A stretch of DNA of 64,000 bases, taken from assembly GCF_011759605.1 (NCBI RefSeq), contig NZ_JAAOYX010000001.1, forward strand, positions 868,001 to 932,000, in the 5' to 3' direction. The first letter of the stretch is position 1; each line of letters starts with the position of its first letter. The notes beneath the pieces are model-generated. The model saw only the letters and a list, made by a program, of their open reading frames with translations. It was not told the origin of the DNA and ran no database searches. The DNA comes from Luteibacter sp. SG786. Its GTDB lineage: Bacteria > Pseudomonadota > Gammaproteobacteria > Xanthomonadales > Rhodanobacteraceae. Below are positions 57,104 through 64,000 of this stretch, one piece after another. The position numbers and the translations under genes were made by a program.

Positions 57104-58399
57104 ATGAGCGACGAGCGGCAGAGCCGTTCCAATGACGGCGGCAAGATTCTTTACTGCTCTTTCTGCGGCAAGAGCCAGCACGAGGTTCGCAAGCTGATCG
57201 CTGGCCCCAGCGTGTTCATCTGCGACGAATGCGTCGAGCTGTGCAACGACATCATCCGCGAGGAACTGGAAGAGAAGGCGGCCTCCGGCCGTACCCATCT
57301 CCCGAAGCCGCGCGAGATCATGGAAGCGCTCGACCAGTACGTGGTCGGCCAGACGCGCGCCAAGAAGGCGCTCTCGGTTGCCGTGTACAACCATTACAAG
57401 CGCATGGAATCGCGCCAGAAGAACGACGACGTCGAACTCGGCAAGTCGAACATCCTCCTGATCGGTCCGACCGGTTCGGGCAAGACGCTGCTGGCCGAAA
57501 CGCTGGCGCGCCTGCTGAATGTGCCGTTCACGATCGCCGACGCCACCACGCTCACCGAAGCGGGCTACGTGGGCGAGGATGTCGAGAACATCATCCAGAA
57601 GCTCCTGCAGAAGTGCGACTATGACGTCGAAAAGGCGCAGAGCGGCATCGTCTACATCGATGAAATCGACAAGATCTCGCGCAAGAGCGAGAACCCGTCG
57701 ATCACTCGTGACGTCTCCGGCGAAGGCGTGCAGCAGGCCCTGCTCAAGCTCATCGAGGGTACGCTCGCTTCGGTGCCGCCGCAGGGTGGCCGCAAGCATC
57801 CGCAGCAGGAATTCCTGCAGGTCGACACGCGGAACATCCTCTTCATCTGCGGCGGCGCGTTCGCCGGGCTGGAGAAGGTGATCCAGCAGCGTTCCGAGAC
57901 CACCGGCATCGGCTTCGGCGCCGAGGTCCGTTCGAAGGAGCGCACCGAGAACGTCGGCAAGATGCTCTCCGAAGTGGAACCGGCGGATCTCGTCCGTTTC
58001 GGCCTCATTCCGGAGTTCGTCGGCCGCCTGCCGGTCGTGGCCACGCTCGACGAGCTCGACGAGGCTGCCCTGGTGCAGATCCTCACCGAGCCGAAGAACG
58101 CCGTCACGAAGCAGTTCCGCAAGCTGTTCGACATGGAAGGCGCCGAGCTGGAGTTCCGGCCCGAGGCCCTGTCCGCCATCGCCCGTCGCGCGCTCAAGCG
58201 CAAGACCGGCGCACGCGGGTTGCGTACCATCCTCGAGCAGGTTCTGCTGGACACCATGTTCGAGCTGCCGTCGCTGGAGCACGTCAGCAAGGTGGTGGTG
58301 GACGACGCCGTCATCGACGGCCAGGCCGAGCCCTACCTCATCTACCGCGGCAACCTGCAGCAGCAGCGGATCGCGGGCGAGGGCGGCGACGCGGCCTGA
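57104..58399 (+). CDS. clpX: ATP-dependent Clp protease ATP-binding subunit ClpX
   Basis: A 431-residue AAA+ unfoldase. Zinc-binding domain with CSFCGKS and CDECVELC; Walker [19 protein letters not shown]; Walker [11 protein letters not shown]; the IGF-type ClpP-binding loop region ([10 protein letters not shown]) and RERK-like pore segments; sensor 2 GARGLR. I chose the ATG at 57104 as [21 protein letters not shown] fits the family; an earlier start in the frame lies in the hairpin region. Confidence 0.97.
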   Translation: MSDERQSRSNDGGKILYCSFCGKSQHEVRKLIAGPSVFICDECVELCNDIIREELEEKAASGRTHLPKPREIMEALDQYVVGQTRAKKALSVAVYNHYKRMESRQKNDDVELGKSNILLIGPTGSGKTLLAETLARLLNVPFTIADATTLTEAGYVGEDVENIIQKLLQKCDYDVEKAQSGIVYIDEIDKISRKSENPSITRDVSGEGVQQALLKLIEGTLASVPPQGGRKHPQQEFLQVDTRNILFICGGAFAGLEKVIQQRSETTGIGFGAEVRSKERTENVGKMLSEVEPADLVRFGLIPEFVGRLPVVATLDELDEAALVQILTEPKNAVTKQFRKLFDMEGAELEFRPEALSAIARRALKRKTGARGLRTILEQVLLDTMFELPSLEHVSKVVVDDAVIDGQAEPYLIYRGNLQQQRIAGEGGDAA

Positions 58400-58422
58400 T
58401 CGTAAGTCCGCGGCAATACCAG

Positions 58423-58460
58423 CGGCCCCGGCGTCCCACGACGCCGGGGCCGTTTTTCTT
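58423..58460 (+). terminator. Intrinsic terminator of clpPX
   Basis: Perfect 12-bp stem (CGGCCCCGGCGT/ACGCCGGGGCCG), 6-base loop, TTTTTCTTT tail, 23 bp past clpX. Confidence 0.95.
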
Positions 58461-58569
58461 TGCGTGACGCGGTCTTGATGGATCGTTTCCGCACCACCAC
58501 TTGACGTGTATGGCGGCTCCGGCGCAGTGTCGAGCTGCGCCCCACACATCTGAGGGAAACCCCAATCAC

Positions 58570-61077
58570 ATGGCGAAGATTCGCAGACAAACCACGAGTG
58601 GAGCCGAGCTCGACCTCCTGCCGGTCCTGCCCTTGCGCGACGTCGTCGTTTACCCGCACATGGTCATACCGCTCTTCGTCGGGCGTGACAAATCCATGCG
58701 CGCGCTGGAACGGGCGATGGAAGGCGAACGGCAGATCCTGCTCGTGGCGCAGAAGAGCCCGGACATCGACGACCCGGCCATCGGCGACCTGCATTCCGTA
58801 GGCACCCTGGCGGGCGTGCTGCAGCTGCTGAAGCTCCCCGACGGCACCGTGAAGGTGCTGGTCGAGGGCCAGTCGCGCGTGCAGATCGACGCGTTCGAAG
58901 ACGACGCCGGCATGATGAGCGGGCGCGCCCGCATCATCGAGCCCGTATACAGCAACAACGAACGCGAGCTGGACGTCGTGTCGCGCTCGCTGGTGTCGCT
59001 GTTCGAGCAACTGGTGAAGCAAAGCCGCAAGCTGCCTCCGGAAATCCTTGCCACTCTCTCGGGCATCGACGACCCGTCGCGCCTGGCGGATTCCATCGCC
59101 GCGCACCTGTCCGTGCGCATGGCCGACAAGCAGCGCGTGCTCGAAACGGCCGACGTCGGCCAGCGCCTGGAACTGCTCATCGGCCTCGTCGACGGCGAGA
59201 TGGACCTCCAGCAGGTCGAGAAGCGCATCCGCGGCCGCGTGAAGTCGCAGATGGAGAAGAGCCAGCGCGAGTACTACCTCAACGAGCAGATGAAGGCCAT
59301 CCAGAAGGAACTGGGTGAGGGCGAGGAGGGCGCGAACGAAATCGAGGAACTGCAAAAGAAGATCGACGGCGCCGGCATGCCTCCCGCCGTGCTCGCGAAG
59401 GCGCGCCAGGAATTCAACAAGCTGAAGCAGATGTCGCCGATGTCCGCGGAAGCCACCGTCGTGCGCAACTACCTCGACTGGGTGGTGGGCGTGCCGTGGA
59501 AGAAGCGCAGCAAGGTGCGCAAGGACCTCGCGCTGGCGCAGGAAACCCTCGACGCCGACCACTTCGGCCTTGAGAAGGTGAAGGAGCGCATCCTCGAATA
59601 CCTCGCCGTGCAGCAGCGCGTGAACACGATGAAGGGCCCCATTCTGTGCCTCGTCGGTCCGCCCGGCGTGGGCAAGACTTCACTCGGCCAGTCGATCGCG
59701 AAGGCGACGAACCGCAAGTTCGTGCGCATGAGCCTCGGCGGTGTGCGCGACGAAGCCGAGATTCGCGGCCATCGCCGCACGTACATCGGCTCGATGCCGG
59801 GCCGCATCGTGCAGAACCTCAACAAGGTCGGCACGAAGAACCCGCTGTTCGTCCTCGACGAGATCGACAAGATGTCGATGGACTTCCGTGGCGACCCGTC
59901 GTCGGCGCTGCTCGAAGTGCTCGATCCGGAACAGAACAACGCGTTCAACGACCACTACCTCGAGGTCGATCTCGATCTGTCGGAAGTGATGTGGATCGCC
60001 ACTGCGAACTCGCTCAACATTCCGGGCCCGCTGCTTGATCGCATGGAAGTGATCCGCATCCCGGGTTACACCGAAGACGAGAAGCTCAACATCGCGCAGA
60101 AGTACCTCCTGCCCAAGCAGCTGAAGGCAAATGGCCTGAAGGCGGACGAACTGGAAGTGGGCGAGGACGCCTTGCGCGACATCGTGCGCTACTACACGCG
60201 CGAGTCCGGCGTGCGCAACCTCGAACGCGAGATCTCGAAGATCTGCCGCAAGGTGGTGAAGGAGCTGGCGCTCGGCACGGTGCCCGAAAAGGCCAAGGCC
60301 AAATCCGCCAAGGCCACGAAGGCCGCCAAGGGCAAGGTCGCGGCTCCGGGGCGCGTGCGCGTGGACGGCGAGAACCTCGACCATTACCTGGGCGTGCGCC
60401 GCTTCGACTTCGGTCGGGCGGAACAGCAGAACGAGGTGGGTCTGGTTACGGGCCTTGCCTGGACGCAGGTGGGCGGCGACCTCCTCAGCATCGAGGCCTC
60501 TGTGGTCCCCGGCAAGGGCCGCCTGGTCCACACGGGCCAGTTGGGCGACGTCATGAAGGAATCGATCCAGGCGGCGCTCAGCGTCGTCCGGGCGAGGGCG
60601 GCGGCGCTGGGTATCGAGCCGGACTTCCACGAGAAGCTCGACATCCACATCCACGTGCCCGAGGGTGCCACGCCGAAGGACGGTCCCAGCGCGGGTATCG
60701 CGATGTGCACGGCGCTCGTCTCGGCGCTTACCAAGGTGCCGGTGCGCTCCGAGGTCGCGATGACGGGCGAGATCACGCTGCGTGGCCGCGTGCTGCCGAT
60801 CGGCGGACTCAAGGAGAAGCTGCTCGCGGCGCACCGCGGTGGCATTACCACGGTGATCATCCCCGATGAAAACAAGAAGGACCTGGTGGACATCCCGGAT
60901 AACATCACTGACTCGCTCGATATCCATCCGGTGAAGTGGATCGACGAGGTGCTCGACCTCGCCCTCGAACGGCCGTTGGGCCTCAAGAAGACGGACGAGA
61001 ACGGCAACGCGGTGGAAGTGCCGCGTGCGCAGGGCAAGCGGGGCAAGGGAAAATCGTCGCCGTCGCTCACGCATTGA
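58570..61077 (+). CDS. lon: ATP-dependent protease Lon
   Basis: An 835-residue cytoplasmic protease for damaged and regulatory proteins. LON N-domain ([20 protein letters not shown]), helical linker, AAA module with [15 protein letters not shown] and [10 protein letters not shown], and S16 protease domain with the Ser707-Lys750 dyad ([25 protein letters not shown]). E. coli Lon has 784 residues; the extra length is a Lys/Ala-rich insertion (about residues 574-596, [16 protein letters not shown]) between AAA and protease domains, and a basic tail. GAGGGAAA precedes the ATG. Confidence 0.97.
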   Translation: MAKIRRQTTSGAELDLLPVLPLRDVVVYPHMVIPLFVGRDKSMRALERAMEGERQILLVAQKSPDIDDPAIGDLHSVGTLAGVLQLLKLPDGTVKVLVEGQSRVQIDAFEDDAGMMSGRARIIEPVYSNNERELDVVSRSLVSLFEQLVKQSRKLPPEILATLSGIDDPSRLADSIAAHLSVRMADKQRVLETADVGQRLELLIGLVDGEMDLQQVEKRIRGRVKSQMEKSQREYYLNEQMKAIQKELGEGEEGANEIEELQKKIDGAGMPPAVLAKARQEFNKLKQMSPMSAEATVVRNYLDWVVGVPWKKRSKVRKDLALAQETLDADHFGLEKVKERILEYLAVQQRVNTMKGPILCLVGPPGVGKTSLGQSIAKATNRKFVRMSLGGVRDEAEIRGHRRTYIGSMPGRIVQNLNKVGTKNPLFVLDEIDKMSMDFRGDPSSALLEVLDPEQNNAFNDHYLEVDLDLSEVMWIATANSLNIPGPLLDRMEVIRIPGYTEDEKLNIAQKYLLPKQLKANGLKADELEVGEDALRDIVRYYTRESGVRNLEREISKICRKVVKELALGTVPEKAKAKSAKATKAAKGKVAAPGRVRVDGENLDHYLGVRRFDFGRAEQQNEVGLVTGLAWTQVGGDLLSIEASVVPGKGRLVHTGQLGDVMKESIQAALSVVRARAAALGIEPDFHEKLDIHIHVPEGATPKDGPSAGIAMCTALVSALTKVPVRSEVAMTGEITLRGRVLPIGGLKEKLLAAHRGGITTVIIPDENKKDLVDIPDNITDSLDIHPVKWIDEVLDLALERPLGLKKTDENGNAVEVPRAQGKRGKGKSSPSLTH

Positions 61078-61104
61078 TCCCTTCCATCGTTCCATGACGC
61101 GAAC

Positions 61105-61136
61105 AAGGGCGCACTCCGGTGCGCCCTTTTCGTTTT
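61105..61136 (+). terminator. Intrinsic terminator of lon
   Basis: Perfect 10-bp stem (AAGGGCGCAC/GTGCGCCCTT), TCCG loop, TTTTCGTTTT tail. Confidence 0.95.
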
Positions 61137-61236
61137 CGTCGTCCTGTCATCGACACTTCGCGATAATCGTTTTTTGCCTTGCGCGCAACCCTCCCTGGAC
61201 GATGCACATGTGCTGAAAGCCTTGGTATTGCTTGTA

Positions 61237-61265
61237 TTGCGATGGTGGGGGGGCGCTGGTATAAA
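61237..61265 (+). promoter_or_regulatory. Promoter of hupB
   Basis: TTGCGA (61237-61242), 17 bp with a run of G, TATAAA (61260-61265). It leaves a leader of about 140 nt before hupB. The remaining part of the 335-bp lon-hupB gap holds the lon terminator and no gene. Confidence 0.7.
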
Positions 61266-61412
61266 GGCCACACCGCCATCGCCGCGCCGCAACGGCGCCC
61301 TGGATCGCGGGGTTGCCGTATTCGTTACCGAAAGGTAGCAATCGCAGCCTGACGTCTTCTCGTGAAGGATCGCCGTCCGGCGATTCGAATTACCTTTGAA
61401 GGGAGTTACGTA

Positions 61413-61685
61413 ATGAATAAATCCGAGCTTATCGACGCCATCGCCGAAAAGGCCGAACTGTCGAAGGCCGATGCCGGCCGCGCGCTGCAGGGCCTCATCG
61501 AAGCCGTCAAGGACGCCCTGAAGAAGGGTGACGATGTCGCCGTCGTGGGCTTCGGCACCTTCAAGGTGCGCAGCCGCGCTGCCCGTACCGGCCGCAACCC
61601 GCGCACGAACGAAGAGATCAAGATCCCGGCCTCGAAGGTCCCGGCCTTCACGGCTGGCAAGGCGCTCAAGGATCACGTAAACTAA
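61413..61685 (+). CDS. hupB: DNA-binding protein HU
   Basis: A 90-residue nucleoid protein. The dimer helices ([20 protein letters not shown]) and the beta arm with the signature [20 protein letters not shown], including the conserved Pro that intercalates into DNA, are all present. AAGGGAG precedes the ATG. tRNA-Val starts 16 bp after the stop without a terminator between, so hupB and two tRNAs appear to form one transcript. Confidence 0.97.
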   Translation: MNKSELIDAIAEKAELSKADAGRALQGLIEAVKDALKKGDDVAVVGFGTFKVRSRAARTGRNPRTNEEIKIPASKVPAFTAGKALKDHVN

Positions 61686-61701
61686 ACGGTCTTACCGTCG
61701 A

Positions 61702-61776
61702 GGGTGCTTAGCTCAGCGGTAGAGCGTCGCCTTTACACGGCGCTGGTCGGGGGTTCGATCCCCTCAGCACCCACCA
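61702..61776 (+). tRNA. tRNA-Val (anticodon TAC)
   Basis: A 75-nt cloverleaf with CCA. Acceptor GGGTGCT/AGCACCC; loop TTTACAC gives TAC. The outermost pair of the anticodon stem is a T-C mismatch, and the D loop is short. Confidence 0.92.
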
Positions 61777-61785
61777 GACGGAAGT

Positions 61786-61862
61786 GGAGTGGTAGTTCAG
61801 TCGGTTAGAATGCTGGCCTGTCACGCCGGAGGTCGCGGGTTCGAGTCCCGTCCACTCCGCCA
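61786..61862 (+). tRNA. tRNA-Asp (anticodon GTC)
   Basis: A 77-nt cloverleaf with CCA. Acceptor GGAGTGG/CCACTCC; loop CTGTCAC gives GTC. Nine bases after tRNA-Val. Confidence 0.95.
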
Positions 61863-61870
61863 TTGGTCCG

Positions 61871-61900
61871 CAAAGGCGCCCGCGTGGCGCCTTTGTTTTA
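61871..61900 (+). terminator. Terminator of hupB-tRNA-Val-tRNA-Asp
   Basis: Perfect 10-bp stem (CAAAGGCGCC/GGCGCCTTTG), CGCGT loop, TTTTA tail. Confidence 0.9.
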
Positions 61901-61947
61901 TCTACCGCCGGCAAGGGTTTGCCGGCGCAACCTTCGCGAGTCGCATC

Positions 61948-63858
61948 ATGCTGCAAGCCCTGCGTAACAAGATCCATGGCTGGCCCGCCGCCATCGTCCT
62001 CGGCGTCTCGGTTTTCGCCGTCGCGTTCTTCGGCATCGAGTCGTACTTCGTCTCGCACGTGGACACGTACGTCGCGAAAGTCGGCGAGCACGAGATCTCG
62101 CAGCAGGATTGGCAGCAGCGCCTCAACGAACTGCGTCAGCAGGCCGCGCAGGATCCGAACTCGCCGTTCACGGCGGCCGACCTCGAAAAGCCCGAGCTCA
62201 AGCAGCGCGTGCTCGACGGCATGATCAGCCAGGCCCTGTTGCAGCAGGCCAATACCGACCTCGGCCTCACGGTGTCCGACGCCAGCGTTCGTGCGGCGAT
62301 CGGCAGCGATCCGGGCTTCCAGGTCAACGGCCAGTTCAGCCCCGAAACGTATCGCGCCGTGCTCGCCATGCAGGGCATGAGCCCGGGCATGTACGAAGCG
62401 CGCGTCCGTAGCTCGCTGGCCACGCAGCTCATTCCCCAGGCCATTTCGAGCACCACCCTCGTCAGCGACGCCGACGTCGACGCCTTCTTCCGCCTGCGTC
62501 TGCAGCAGCGCGACCTGCGTTTCGTCGAACTGCCGCGCCCCTCGCTCACCGACGCCAACGTGCCGGATGCCGAGATCGAGGCGTTCTACAAGTCGCACAT
62601 CGCCGACTACACCACGCCGGAGCAGGTGTCGGTGCAGTACCTCGAAGTGAAGCAGGCCGACCTCAAGGTGGGCGAACCCACCGACGAGCAGCTCCACGCG
62701 TACTACGACAAGTTCAAGCAGCGTTACGCTCAGCCGGAGCAGCGCGAGGCGTCGCACATCCTCGTGAACGTGCCCAAGAACGCCACGCCCGAGCAGCAGA
62801 AGGCCGCGCTCGAGAAAGCAAAGAAGATCGCCGCGGAAGCCACGCCGGAGAACTTCGCCAAGCTTGCTGCCGAGAACTCCGACGACCTGGGTTCCAAGCG
62901 TACGGGCGGCGACCTCGGCTGGCTGGAGAAGGGCGTCGCCAACGCCGCCTTCGACACCGCGCTCTTCAGCATGAAGAAGGGTGAGATCACCAAGGAGCCC
63001 GTGCTGTCGCCGGAAGAGGGCTACCACATCATCTGGCTGCGCGACGCGCGCGACGGCGATGCCAAGCCGTTCGCCGAGGTGCGCGGTCAGCTTGCCGAGG
63101 ATTGGGCGAAGAACGAAGGCGAGCGCCTGTACAACGAGCGTGCGGGCCAGCTCGCCGATCTGTCGGAGCGCAACCCGGGTTCGCTCGAGCCCGCCGCCAA
63201 GGAACTCGGCCTGGACATCAAGACATCGCCGCTGTTCGGCCGCGACGGGGGGCAGGGTATCCCGGCCGATCCGAAGTTCGTGCAGGCGGCGTTCGCGGAC
63301 GACGTGCTGAATCAGGGCAACAACTCGTCCCTGGTGCAGGTCGGCAAGGGCGACGCGGTGGTCATGCACCTCGCCAAGCACAACCCGGCGGCGCCGAAGG
63401 CACTTGCCGACGTCACCGACGCGATTCGCCAGCGCATCCTCGATGAGCGCGTCGACACGCTCGCTAAGCAGAACGCCGACAAGATCGCCGGCGAACTCGC
63501 CAAGGGCGGCGACGTGGCGGCCCTCGCGAAGGCGCCGGTGCGCACGCTCGCCGGCGTCGATCGCAGTAAGCTCGGCACCCTCACCGACGTGCCTCCGGCC
63601 ATCCTGCGGCAGGCGTTCACGCTTCCGCACCCGGTCGACGGCAAGCCGAGCTGGACCACCGTGAAAACGGACAACGGCGCCTACGCCCTGGTGGCCGTGG
63701 ACAAGGTGGTCGACGGCGATCCGTCGAAGGTGGAGAAGGCGCAGCGCGACGCCCTGCGCGGCCAGATGATGGACGCCATGGCCCAGGCGGCCACGATGGA
63801 ATACATCGAGGCCCTGAAGGCCAAGGGTGAGATCAAGATCGCCCAGGACCGCATGTAA
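61948..63858 (+). CDS. ppiD: SurA N-terminal/parvulin-type periplasmic chaperone PpiD
   Basis: A 636-residue protein anchored by one N-terminal helix (about residues 14-33, AAIVLGVSVFAVAFFGIESYF) with the bulk in the periplasm at the Sec exit. A SurA_N-like helical part (DTYVAKVGEHEISQQDWQQR) is followed by a parvulin domain (about residues 255-360) with ASHILVNVP, ENSDDLGSKRTGGDLGWLEKG and a VLSPEEGYHIIWL end, then a further helical region. In E. coli PpiD the parvulin domain is inactive; activity here is not known. Last gene of the tig-ppiD cluster. Confidence 0.95.
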   Translation: MLQALRNKIHGWPAAIVLGVSVFAVAFFGIESYFVSHVDTYVAKVGEHEISQQDWQQRLNELRQQAAQDPNSPFTAADLEKPELKQRVLDGMISQALLQQANTDLGLTVSDASVRAAIGSDPGFQVNGQFSPETYRAVLAMQGMSPGMYEARVRSSLATQLIPQAISSTTLVSDADVDAFFRLRLQQRDLRFVELPRPSLTDANVPDAEIEAFYKSHIADYTTPEQVSVQYLEVKQADLKVGEPTDEQLHAYYDKFKQRYAQPEQREASHILVNVPKNATPEQQKAALEKAKKIAAEATPENFAKLAAENSDDLGSKRTGGDLGWLEKGVANAAFDTALFSMKKGEITKEPVLSPEEGYHIIWLRDARDGDAKPFAEVRGQLAEDWAKNEGERLYNERAGQLADLSERNPGSLEPAAKELGLDIKTSPLFGRDGGQGIPADPKFVQAAFADDVLNQGNNSSLVQVGKGDAVVMHLAKHNPAAPKALADVTDAIRQRILDERVDTLAKQNADKIAGELAKGGDVAALAKAPVRTLAGVDRSKLGTLTDVPPAILRQAFTLPHPVDGKPSWTTVKTDNGAYALVAVDKVVDGDPSKVEKAQRDALRGQMMDAMAQAATMEYIEALKAKGEIKIAQDRM

Positions 63859-63887
63859 GCTCGTTCAACGGTTTTCAGGAAGACAAG

Positions 63888-63912
63888 AACCCCTCTCCGG
63901 AGGGGTTTTTTG
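63888..63912 (+). terminator. Terminator of ppiD
   Basis: A 7-8 bp stem (AACCCCT/AGGGGTT) with a run of six T, 30 bp past the stop. Confidence 0.9.
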
Positions 63913-63916
63913 CGTT

Positions 63917-63998
63917 TGTGGGAGCCGGCTCTGCCGGCGATCCCGCGACAGCGGGCAACCTGCCCCAAGCACCCATCGCCGCTGAAGCGGCTCCCACA
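63917..63998. repeat. REP-type palindromic element, copy 4
   Basis: Left arm TGTGGGAGCCGGCTCTGCCG (the GGCTCTGCCGG stem variant), right arm ending GCCGCTTCAGCGGC-type in reverse and GGCTCCCACA. It starts directly after the ppiD terminator T-run and reaches the window end. Confidence 0.85.
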
Positions 63999-64000
63999 AG

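Noticed and set aside
58460-58569. Heat-shock (sigma-32) promoter for lon
   Set aside because: CTTGA-like hexamers occur at two places, but no matching CCCCAT-type -10 element lies at proper distance.

Overview
The window looks like the chromosome of a high-GC gammaproteobacterium of the Xanthomonadales, most likely Rhodanobacteraceae (Luteibacter or Dyella type). This is inferred from gene content, gene order and the style of the palindromic repeats; no database search was run. Most of it is dense housekeeping sequence in classic gammaproteobacterial order, with four-base or shorter overlaps in several operons.

Layout. 1-3.9 kb: a partial LpxO-like hydroxylase, thiD, a GIY-YIG nuclease beside a palindromic repeat, a PIN-PhoH ATPase and bcp. 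4-6.2 kb: gcvR divergent from dapA-bamC. 6.4-12.3 kb: fdxA with tRNA-Glu, then pcnB-folK-(glycosyltransferase)-panB-panC-panD. 12.3-15.3 kb: an array of small hairpins, pgi and a secreted protein of unknown function. 15.3-29.4 kb: an accessory block. 29.4-33.3 kb: parE and an aminopeptidase P. 33.5-45.7 kb: pyrG-kdsA-(membrane protein)-eno-ftsB-ispD-ispF-mgtE-truD, a convergent Smr gene, then surE-pcm-yqaA-nlpD. 45.8-47.5 kb: panE, a Mth938-like protein and yhbY on the minus strand. 47.5-50.1 kb: rlmE-ftsH. 50.3-50.9 kb: a five-tRNA operon. 51-54.8 kb: an EptA/MCR-like phosphoethanolamine transferase, tRNA-Leu, and an MFS exporter divergent from soxR with a clear SoxR box. 55-63.9 kb: tig-clpP-clpX-lon-hupB-tRNA-Val-tRNA-Asp-ppiD.

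The most interesting part is the block at 15.45-29.42 kb. Nine genes lie on one strand with very short gaps: a TonB-dependent receptor, three S12-type serine hydrolases (two of them paralogues with a C-terminal four-helix membrane domain), a dipeptide epimerase of the enolase superfamily, a POT-family peptide symporter, a MurR/RpiR regulator, a DUF1611 (DgcN-like) protein and a periplasmic membrane dipeptidase. Together they read as a complete route for capturing peptides that contain D-amino acids (peptidoglycan stem peptides or similar), cutting them, importing the dipeptides, and turning D-Glu into L-Glu. A 43-bp nested dyad overlaps the promoter of the first gene and is a candidate operator for the regulator. 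The block is bounded by a direct repeat: the 3' end of parE is present intact at its right edge and as a decayed copy, with an in-frame stop, at its left edge. That is the footprint of an insertion at the 3' end of parE, although no integrase is visible.

Other recurrent features are four copies of an ~82-bp palindromic REP-type element, a second palindromic element whose two arms supply the stop codons of convergent truD and smr, and many clear intrinsic terminators.
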